This document shows positions 1-5,617 of a stretch of DNA of 7,114 nucleotides, piece by piece. The notes below the pieces were generated by a model. It did no database searches. It worked only from the letters and a program-made list of their open reading frames with translations, and was not told where the DNA came from. Every line of letters begins with the position of its first letter. The stretch's first letter is position 1. This stretch comes from Bacillota bacterium (GTDB taxonomy: Bacteria > Bacillota_I > Bacilli_A > RFN20 > CAG-826). Location of the stretch: NCBI GenBank assembly GCA_023422095.1, contig JAEZSD010000101.1, positions 1-7,114 on the forward strand. Direction: 5' to 3'. The position numbers were made by a program, and so were the translations under genes.

Positions 1-15
1 TACTATCAGTAGGTT

Positions 16-20
16 AAGGA
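16..20 (+). promoter_or_regulatory. Ribosome binding site of the first small gene
   Basis: AAGGA lies nine bases before the ATG at 30. It supports that start and contrasts with the next two plus-strand genes, which have no such site. Confidence 0.6.
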
Positions 21-29
21 ACAAATTTT

Positions 30-377
30 ATGAAAAAAAATCAAAGAGAAATCGAATGTTTGTTTGAACTTTTTAAGGAAGAACGAGAAATCGAAAAAAT
101 AGTCGAAGAATTACCACGCGGATATATCTCTGTCAAAGTAATTTCTGGTCACACGTACAATTATCGCCAATGGCGAGAAGGAGATAAAATTATCTCCGAG
201 TATGTTCCCGAAGCATTTGTTAACAGCATCAAACGCAAAATTGCGATCCGTAAAGAAAACGAAGCAGCTTTAAAAGAAGTTAAAAAAGAACTTCAAAGCA
301 AAGTGAGATTTGTTATTAAAAAAGAAATCTTAAGTGAAGAAGAAGTCGCCGAATTAAGAGAAAAAGCTCGAGCATAA
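30..377 (+). CDS. Small charged protein of unknown function with a GYIS...QWREG module
   Basis: I do not recognise a characterised function. The protein has 115 residues and is very rich in Lys, Glu and Arg, with no signal peptide or membrane segment, so it is probably cytoplasmic. Residues 1-27 look like a charged helix. Residues 29-59 form a beta-like module (LPRGYIS, then HTYNYRQWREGDKIISEYV). Residues 60-115 look largely helical or coiled-coil. The middle module resembles a short element I recall from uncharacterised Firmicutes and archaeal proteins (DUF6788-like), but that assignment is from memory and uncertain. The ATG at 30 is supported by an AAGGA ribosome binding site at 16-20, nine bases upstream. 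The gene ends on TAA and is followed by its own hairpin terminator, so it does not share a transcript with the kinase downstream unless there is readthrough. Its promoter lies at or beyond the left edge. An antitoxin or nucleic-acid-binding accessory role is possible but unproven. Confidence 0.75.
   Translation: MKKNQREIECLFELFKEEREIEKIVEELPRGYISVKVISGHTYNYRQWREGDKIISEYVPEAFVNSIKRKIAIRKENEAALKEVKKELQSKVRFVIKKEILSEEEVAELREKARA
180..197. repeat. Perfect inverted repeat inside the first small gene
   Basis: GGAGATAA (180-187) and TTATCTCC (190-197) are perfect inverted copies separated by AA, in the stretch encoding GDKIIS. A second short palindrome, TCGCCA-A-TGGCGA, lies just upstream at 164-176. 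Neither has a T tract. Confidence 0.65.
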
Positions 378-408
378 ATTCGAAGGGCAAACAAAAAACT
401 TTAAAAAT

Positions 409-431
409 AAGCAGGAAAATCCTGCTTTTTT
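409..431 (+). terminator. Intrinsic terminator after the first small gene
   Basis: AAGCAGGA (409-416) pairs perfectly with TCCTGCTT (420-427) around AAA, or around AAAAT if the last A-T pair opens. It runs directly into six T (426-431). This is a textbook Rho-independent terminator lying 32 bases after the stop codon, and it separates the first gene from the kinase unit. Confidence 0.92.
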
Positions 432-442
432 CTTCCCCGCTC

Positions 443-471
443 TTCACTTTGAGAAATCAATTTGCTAATAT
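443..471 (+). promoter_or_regulatory. Predicted extended -10 promoter of the small kinase gene
   Basis: A -35-like TTCACT (443-448) and a -10-like TAATAT (466-471) are 17 bases apart. TGC lies directly before the -10 (463-465), giving an extended -10 element. The start of transcription would fall near 477-479, only 4-6 bases before the ATG at 483. The location just after the upstream terminator fits. The element is inferred from sequence only, and the hexamers each match consensus at four of six positions. Confidence 0.55.
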
Positions 472-482
472 TTAGCAGTATT

Positions 483-977
483 ATGAACAAGCTAGTGATT
501 TTATCAGGCGTTCCAGGAAGCGGCAAATCATATTTTTCTGCCGCTTTGAAGAAATTTAAAGGCAGTCATGTCTATGTTGTTTCAAGCGATGCTCTAAGAA
601 GTGTCATGCTCGGCAATCAACAAGATTTGTCCGAAGATCGTCTGATGTGGAAAATGTACTATAAACTTGCTTACGTTTACGCCACCGATCCTAAAGGAAT
701 AGTCGTTCTTGATGCCACCCATAGCAACTCGACTTATCGGATTGAAGCCACTAAATTTCTCAAGCCATTATTCGATGAAGTTGATCTAATAGTATTTAAC
801 CTTCCTCGACACATTGTAAACCAACAAAATAGGGATCGGGCTTTTCCAATTCCAGATGAAATACTAGATATTCTATGTGCCAAATTCGAATTGCCAGATG
901 ACCAAGACAAGCGATATTTTAATCAAATATTCATCATTACCAATCACGACATCCAACCGGTTATTGAAAAACTCTAG
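483..977 (+). CDS. Small P-loop kinase, AAA_33 / polynucleotide-kinase-like
   Basis: This 164-residue soluble protein is probably an ATP-dependent kinase of the AAA_33 (zeta toxin / T4 Pnkp kinase domain-like) superfamily. Its substrate cannot be read from the sequence; a nucleic acid end, nucleotide or small metabolite are all possible. Visible landmarks are a Walker A loop GVPGSGKS at residues 9-16, SSDALR with Asp36 in the position that usually binds the phosphate acceptor in this group, and VVLDATHSN with Asp77 in the Walker B position. A lid-like segment with Arg117 and Arg119 is followed by PIPDEIL. An in-frame TTG at 462 would add seven residues, but it lies inside the predicted promoter. 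The ATG at 483 starts directly at the first beta strand expected for the family, so I chose it. There is no Shine-Dalgarno sequence. The length suits a stand-alone kinase domain, with no phosphatase or ligase domain attached. Confidence 0.85.
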   Translation: MNKLVILSGVPGSGKSYFSAALKKFKGSHVYVVSSDALRSVMLGNQQDLSEDRLMWKMYYKLAYVYATDPKGIVVLDATHSNSTYRIEATKFLKPLFDEVDLIVFNLPRHIVNQQNRDRAFPIPDEILDILCAKFELPDDQDKRYFNQIFIITNHDIQPVIEKL

Positions 978-991
978 ATTTCTTAATTTAT

Positions 992-1040
992 AAAAAATCC
1001 TCTTCTTCTGCTTAAAGTGCAAAATTGAAGAGGACTTTTT
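992..1040. terminator. Bidirectional intrinsic terminator shared by the kinase and tRNA genes
   Basis: An eight-base-pair stem, TCCTCTTC (998-1005) with GAAGAGGA (1027-1034), encloses a 21-base loop. It is flanked by six A on the left (992-997) and, after one C, five T on the right (1036-1040). Read on the plus strand it ends the kinase transcript. Read on the minus strand the six A become a U tract and it ends the tRNA-Pro transcript. The large loop is slightly unusual. Confidence 0.85.
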
Positions 1041-1048
1041 ATTTAAAC

Positions 1049-1125
1049 TGGTCGGAACGATGAGATTTGAACTCACGACCCCTTCCACCCCAAGGAAGTG
1101 CGCTACCAAGCTGCGCTACGTCCCG
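1049..1125 (-). tRNA. tRNA-Pro, anticodon GGG
   Basis: The reverse complement folds as a complete 77-base cloverleaf. The acceptor stem pairs CGGGACG with CGTTCCG, including one G-U pair. U8 and A9 follow, then a D stem GCGC/GCGC with a loop containing GG, and an anticodon stem CTTCC/GGAAG with loop TTGGGGT. The T stem GTGAG/CTCAT has loop TTCAAAT. The discriminator base is A and CCA is encoded (1049-1051 on the plus strand). The anticodon GGG lies at 1089-1091 and reads CCC and CCU. The overall sequence resembles Bacillus tRNA-Pro from memory, but that one carries UGG. It is convergent with the kinase gene and shares its terminator. Confidence 0.96.
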
Positions 1126-1136
1126 AGACCCTTTCT

Positions 1137-1164
1137 ATTATATTATTTTTTTAAATAATGACCA
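1137..1164 (-). promoter_or_regulatory. Predicted promoter of the tRNA-Pro gene
   Basis: On the minus strand a perfect TATAAT -10 box (1142 down to 1137) is preceded at 16 bases by TGGTCA (1164 to 1159), four of six matches to the -35 consensus. Transcription would begin about five bases before the mature tRNA end at 1125. It lies back to back with the uvrA promoter in the 96-base divergent region. Confidence 0.6.
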
Positions 1165-1180
1165 CAAAAAAGTGTTATCA

Positions 1181-1209
1181 TTTCTATAACTCTATTTATT
1201 TGATAGAAT
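1181..1209 (+). promoter_or_regulatory. Predicted extended -10 promoter of the uvrA operon
   Basis: TAGAAT (1204-1209) matches the -10 consensus at five of six positions and is preceded by TG plus one base (1201-1203), an extended -10 element. The -35 region TTTCTA (1181-1186) is weak, as is common with an extended -10. The predicted transcription start, about 1215-1217, lies only 5-7 bases before the uvrA ATG at 1222. No LexA/SOS box (the Bacillus-type CGAAC-N4-GTTCG) is visible. Confidence 0.55.
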
Positions 1210-1221
1210 AAATCAACTGTT

Positions 1222-4059
1222 ATGAACAAGAAAATTATCATCAAAGGCGCTCGTGAGAACAATCTGAAAAATATCGACCTAGAAATACCCAAGGATTCCT
1301 TGGTTGTTTTTACCGGCCTTTCTGGTAGTGGTAAAACCACTTTAGCTTTTGATACAATCTTCGCTGAAGGTCAAAGAAAATACATGGAATCGATGTCGAG
1401 CTATGCTCGTCAATTCCTTGGAAATTACGATAAACCCGATGTTGATTCAATCGATGGTTTGTCTCCTAGTATCGCCATTGATCAAAAGAGTGTTTCACAT
1501 AATCCGCGTTCAACCGTCGGAACTGTTACCGAAATTTACGATTACTTAAGGCTTTTATTTGGCCGAGTTGGTACTCCATATTGCCCAGATCATCATATTC
1601 CTATCGTTTCCTTTTCTGTCAGCATGATGACCGATCAAGTTTTTGCTTATCCTCAAGGAACTAAAATTCAACTCCTTTCACCAGTCATCCACCATGAAAA
1701 AGGAACCCAAAAGGAAATCTTTGACAAAATCAGGCAAAATGGATTCACTCGTTTAAGAGTCGACGGGGAAATGATTGGTGTCGAAGAAATAACTGAATTA
1801 GATAAAAATAAAAAACACGATATTGATATTGTCATTGACCGTATCATTGTGAAACCAGAAGCTAGAAGCCGCATTTTCGAATCGATTGAAACCGCTCTGG
1901 ACTGGTCTCATGGACTATTAATCATATTGTCCGATTTTGAAGAAAAAATCTTAAGTGATCGCCACACCTGTCCAATTTGTGGTTTTTCTATTCCTAAATT
2001 AGAGCCACGTCTATTCTCTTTTAATTCCCCACTTGGATGTTGCCCGGATTGCAAAGGGTTAGGCATAAAAAGAGAAGCCGATCCTCGTCTACTTGTTTCG
2101 AAACCCGATTTATCAATAAATGCAGGAGCGATTGAATACTATAAGCACATGGTGGGTTCACAAAATCTTGAATGGCAAGAATTTACTTTGCTTTGCAAAC
2201 TATACAATATTCCCATGAATGTACCTTTTAAAGAACTTACCGAAGAACAAAAACACATAATTTTTTATGGTTCACCAGATGTTCATAAATATGCCTTAAA
2301 ATCGTCTTCTGGAAACATTAACAATCGAATTGGATATATCGAAGGTATCAAAAATCGCATCGAGAGGCTATATGCAGAAACCTCTTCTGATTGGATGCGA
2401 GAATACTATGTTAAATTTCTCCATGATACCGAATGTACAACCTGTCACGGATCAAGATTAAACAAAGAAGCTCTGGCGGTCTTGATTGATAATAAAAACA
2501 TCTATGAAGTCTCAACATTGCAAATCAAAGATTTGAGAGATTGGATTCTTCAATTGCCTGCTAAACTGACACAAAACCAAAACGATATCGCTCGACTTGT
2601 TCTTAAAGAAATTGAAAATAGGACAACTTTCCTCTGCGATGTCGGATTAGAATATCTAACTTTGTCTCGTATGGCGATGACTCTTTCCGGAGGTGAGTCG
2701 CAACGAATTAGACTCGCAACGCAAATTGGTTCGAAACTGACGGGCATTCTATATGTTTTGGATGAGCCATCGATTGGACTTCATCAACGCGATAGCGAAA
2801 AATTGGTTAAAACTCTACGCGAAATGCGCGATTTAGGTAACACACTAATTGTGGTAGAGCATGATGAAGAGATGATTCGAAGCGCAGATCATATTGTCGA
2901 TATTGGTCCGGGAGCGGGAATCCATGGTGGAAAAGTCGTCGCATCAGGCTCTGTCGCCGATATTGAAAAGAATCCCGACAGCATTACCGGACAATACCTA
3001 TCTCATAAAAAATTTATTTCCATTCCTTCAAAACGCAAGAAAGGAAACGGCAAATTTATTGAGATTCGAGGGGCGACATGTCACAACCTTAAAAATGTGA
3101 ATATCGACTTTCCTTTAGGAACTTTTACTGTTGTCACCGGTGTTTCCGGAAGTGGCAAATCATCTTTAGTAAATCAGACACTATTCATGCATCTTAAACA
3201 ACATCTCTCAACCGAAGATGCTCAAGCTGGCCCTGTTAAGTCAATCACTGGTTTTGAACATATCGATAAAGTTGTCGATGTTTCTCAAGAACCGATTGGT
3301 CGCACTCCTAGAAGCAACCCCGCCACTTATGTCAAATTATTTGACAGCATTCGCGAGCTATTTGCTGAAACTGTGGAAGCTAAAGCGCGTGGTTTTGATA
3401 AAGGCAGATTCTCATTTAATGTTATCGGAGGTCGATGTGAAGAATGTCAAGGAGCAGGAATCGTTCGCATTCCGATGAACTTTTTACCTGATGTCTATGT
3501 GAAATGTGATTCCTGTGGTGGTAAACGCTATAACGAAGAAACCTTGCAGGTAACTTACAAAGGCAAAAACATCTACGATGTTCTAGAGATGACCGTTGAA
3601 GACGCTCTCGATTTCTTTGGCAATCGCCCATCTTTAAAAAAGCGAGTTCAAACCCTCTATGATGTGGGATTGAATTATATTAAGTTAGGTCAACCGGCGA
3701 CCACTCTTTCTGGAGGAGAAGCCCAACGTGTAAAATTGGCGGCTGAACTTCAAAAAAGACCAACCGGTAAAACTGTCTATATTCTCGATGAACCAACTAC
3801 TGGTTTGCATACCGATGATGTCGGGAGATTGTTGAAGATTCTCCAACGATTAGTTGAACATGGTGACACTGTTATTGTAATTGAACACAATTTAGATATT
3901 ATAAAAGCAGCGGACTATATCATTGATTTAGGACCACATGGCGGAGATGGTGGTGGCCAAGTCGTGGCAACCGGAACTCCTGAAGAAGTGAGTGAAAATC
4001 CTCGTTCCTACACTGGTCAGTACCTCAAGAAAGTTTTAAAGAAAGGACAGCACGATTAA
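1222..4059 (+). CDS. uvrA: UvrABC excinuclease subunit A (UvrA)
   Basis: UvrA is the damage-recognising ATPase of nucleotide excision repair. It dimerises, scans DNA with UvrB and then loads UvrB at lesions. The 945 residues match the usual full length. The first ABC half shows Walker A GLSGSGKT (32-39), a zinc module with Cys250, Cys253, Cys274 and Cys277 (plus an extra Cys273), the signature LSGGESQR from 488, and Walker B LDEPSIGLH with Asp514. The second half shows GVSGSGKS (640-647), a second zinc site Cys739, Cys742, Cys762 and Cys765, LSGGEAQR from 829, and LDEPTTGLH with Asp856. The ATG at 1222 gives the canonical N-terminus (MNKKIIIKGARENNLKNIDL), yet no Shine-Dalgarno sequence precedes it. 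It is the first gene of the operon. uvrB, its usual upstream neighbour in Firmicutes, is replaced here by the divergent tRNA. Nothing looks broken. Confidence 0.98.
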   Translation: MNKKIIIKGARENNLKNIDLEIPKDSLVVFTGLSGSGKTTLAFDTIFAEGQRKYMESMSSYARQFLGNYDKPDVDSIDGLSPSIAIDQKSVSHNPRSTVGTVTEIYDYLRLLFGRVGTPYCPDHHIPIVSFSVSMMTDQVFAYPQGTKIQLLSPVIHHEKGTQKEIFDKIRQNGFTRLRVDGEMIGVEEITELDKNKKHDIDIVIDRIIVKPEARSRIFESIETALDWSHGLLIILSDFEEKILSDRHTCPICGFSIPKLEPRLFSFNSPLGCCPDCKGLGIKREADPRLLVSKPDLSINAGAIEYYKHMVGSQNLEWQEFTLLCKLYNIPMNVPFKELTEEQKHIIFYGSPDVHKYALKSSSGNINNRIGYIEGIKNRIERLYAETSSDWMREYYVKFLHDTECTTCHGSRLNKEALAVLIDNKNIYEVSTLQIKDLRDWILQLPAKLTQNQNDIARLVLKEIENRTTFLCDVGLEYLTLSRMAMTLSGGESQRIRLATQIGSKLTGILYVLDEPSIGLHQRDSEKLVKTLREMRDLGNTLIVVEHDEEMIRSADHIVDIGPGAGIHGGKVVASGSVADIEKNPDSITGQYLSHKKFISIPSKRKKGNGKFIEIRGATCHNLKNVNIDFPLGTFTVVTGVSGSGKSSLVNQTLFMHLKQHLSTEDAQAGPVKSITGFEHIDKVVDVSQEPIGRTPRSNPATYVKLFDSIRELFAETVEAKARGFDKGRFSFNVIGGRCEECQGAGIVRIPMNFLPDVYVKCDSCGGKRYNEETLQVTYKGKNIYDVLEMTVEDALDFFGNRPSLKKRVQTLYDVGLNYIKLGQPATTLSGGEAQRVKLAAELQKRPTGKTVYILDEPTTGLHTDDVGRLLKILQRLVEHGDTVIVIEHNLDIIKAADYIIDLGPHGGDGGGQVVATGTPEEVSENPRSYTGQYLKKVLKKGQHD

Positions 4060-4060
4060 T

Positions 4061-5617
4061 ATGAATATTGTTGGATTAATCTTTTTTATCGTTTTTCTCT
4101 TAGGAGCCATTGCCATTTTTGTTATTGGCATACTCAATGTCATAAAAGGCATTAAAGGCAAAGGGGCGGTTCTACCATATGCCACTTTGACCAAGCGCAT
4201 TCTATTTTTTAGCATCGCTTTTGCGGTTAGTTTTATGACCGCCCTTATGTTCATCTATTTGATGAATAATATCGAGGCTAAGTGGTATGAATATGTCGCT
4301 GCTAGCATTGGTGGTTTGATTTTGGGTGGGAGCTTATTCTTAGCCGTTCATTTCTTTATATTCCACTATTATGGAAAAAACATCAATTCTACCTTAGATA
4401 AGTGGCTTTTTAGAGGTTTAATACTCTTCTCGGTTACCGCTTTTGTCTTTTTCTTTATCACTTTAGAAGGTTTTGCCGATTATATAAACTTAACCACCCC
4501 TTTGGCAAATGGTATTAATTTTACCGAAGGCTTGGCATATCCTGGAAATTTTGGACCAGATTCCAATATTGCTTGGTACGCCATCTTTATTCTCACTGGA
4601 GCATTGATTGTCTACTTTTATTGCGATCACAAAATGTATCAACAATATGGCAAACATGGCATTTTGGAATCAACATTCTTAATTGCTTTTCCCGCTGGTG
4701 TCATTGGAGCAAGATTATTCTATGTCCTTGGTCAATGGAATGACTTTGCAAGTGACCCAATTTCCATGTTCAAAATTTGGGAAGGAGGATTAACTATTCT
4801 TGGCGGAGCGTTGACCGGCATAGTTGCTGGTGTGGGATGGTTTATGTGGCGGAATAAAGGATATAATATTTTCATTGTTGCCGATATTGTTTTACCAGCA
4901 ATTCTCATCGCTCAGGCAGTGGGACGTTGGGGTAACTTCTTTAATCTTGAAGTCCATGGACTTGCCGTAGATGGCGATTATTGGCAATGGTTACCCAAAA
5001 TTATTTATAACAACATTCAATTTGGCCACGATGGAATTGGTCAATATCTTGCTGGCCCAGGAAAAGTATTTGTTCCCTTGTTTTTAATTGAAGGCGCTAT
5101 TAATATACTTGGTTTCTTCCTTTTATCTTATGTCTTTGGAAAGAAGCTTCGTCGTTTTACTGCCTTTGGCGATTTAGCCGCTGGCTACTTCATTTGGTAT
5201 GGATTAACTCGTGCTTTGATGGAACCACTTCGCGATCCTAGTTACATCATGAATAGTTTCTGGAGCTGGGCTTGGTCTCTCGCATTTATTATTGGCGGTA
5301 TCAGCATCATTATTTTGAATCACATCATTCGAAATGCGATTGCGGCGAGAAAAGGCTGCATCAACCCACAAACAAGTTGGTTTAAATCTGGCATTATTTC
5401 GAGCAACATTTTCGGAGGTTTAGGTTTAGTCCTAATTTTAGTTTCAAGTATAATGATTGCACAAAGCGACAAAGCTCTTGTTGTCAATATTTCCGCCTAT
5501 CCATTCATGGTTGGCTTAACTCTTTTGACTCTCGGTGTTTGCTTATTAGGATGCCTATCGATTTCTATTCCCCACATGATTCGCGGACTCCGCGAAATAA
5601 AAAGGACCCATGCCTAA
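4061..5617 (+). CDS. lgt: Prolipoprotein diacylglyceryl transferase (Lgt) with extra N- and C-terminal membrane regions
   Basis: Lgt moves diacylglycerol from phosphatidylglycerol to the lipobox cysteine of prolipoproteins in the cytoplasmic membrane. The core lies at about residues 165-425. It has IGARLFYVLGQW (215-226), IWEGGLTILGG (239-249) and the family signature GRWGNFFNLEVHG (288-300, including Arg289, Asn292 and Glu297). These are followed by VPLFLIEG (338-345) and the GLTRALMEPLRD segment with Arg384 and Glu388. The protein has 518 residues, whereas typical Lgt has about 270-300. About 150 residues with four predicted membrane helices (about 4-27, 46-68, 77-102 and 118-137) precede the core. 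About two more helices (about 444-467 and 474-500) follow it. Lysines after helix 1 suggest inside loops that keep the core in its normal orientation. ATG lies one base after the uvrA stop; AAAGGA at 4042-4047 is rather far (13 bases), so translational coupling to uvrA is likely. Confidence 0.95.
   Translation: MNIVGLIFFIVFLLGAIAIFVIGILNVIKGIKGKGAVLPYATLTKRILFFSIAFAVSFMTALMFIYLMNNIEAKWYEYVAASIGGLILGGSLFLAVHFFIFHYYGKNINSTLDKWLFRGLILFSVTAFVFFFITLEGFADYINLTTPLANGINFTEGLAYPGNFGPDSNIAWYAIFILTGALIVYFYCDHKMYQQYGKHGILESTFLIAFPAGVIGARLFYVLGQWNDFASDPISMFKIWEGGLTILGGALTGIVAGVGWFMWRNKGYNIFIVADIVLPAILIAQAVGRWGNFFNLEVHGLAVDGDYWQWLPKIIYNNIQFGHDGIGQYLAGPGKVFVPLFLIEGAINILGFFLLSYVFGKKLRRFTAFGDLAAGYFIWYGLTRALMEPLRDPSYIMNSFWSWAWSLAFIIGGISIIILNHIIRNAIAARKGCINPQTSWFKSGIISSNIFGGLGLVLILVSSIMIAQSDKALVVNISAYPFMVGLTLLTLGVCLLGCLSISIPHMIRGLREIKRTHA
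5580..5596. repeat. Perfect GC-rich palindrome at the lgt-ppaX junction
   Basis: TTCGCGGA (5580-5587) and TCCGCGAA (5589-5596) are perfect inverted copies around a single C. They can form a seven-pair hairpin with a three-base loop. The palindrome encodes IRGLRE near the Lgt C-terminus and ends four bases before the AAAGGA of the phosphatase gene. No T tract follows, so it is not a standard terminator. Confidence 0.7.

Noticed and set aside
462..482. In-frame TTG at 462 as an upstream start for the kinase
   Set aside because: It would place the start codon inside the predicted extended -10 element and has no ribosome binding site. The ATG at 483 gives the usual short lead-in to the P-loop.
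873..1109. Minus-strand open frame over the kinase 3' end and tRNA
   Set aside because: It runs through the tRNA gene and the shared terminator, so it is a chance reading frame.
1143..1340. Minus-strand open frame over the uvrA start
   Set aside because: It is antisense to the conserved UvrA Walker A region and to the divergent promoter region and shows no protein features.
3218..3631. Open frames within the second half of uvrA on both strands
   Set aside because: They are out-of-frame shadows of a strongly conserved UvrA coding region containing the second zinc site.
4055..4060. ATT at 4055 as the lgt start because it sits better behind AAAGGA
   Set aside because: ATT starts are very rare. 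The ATG at 4061 directly follows the uvrA stop, and coupling explains the long spacing.
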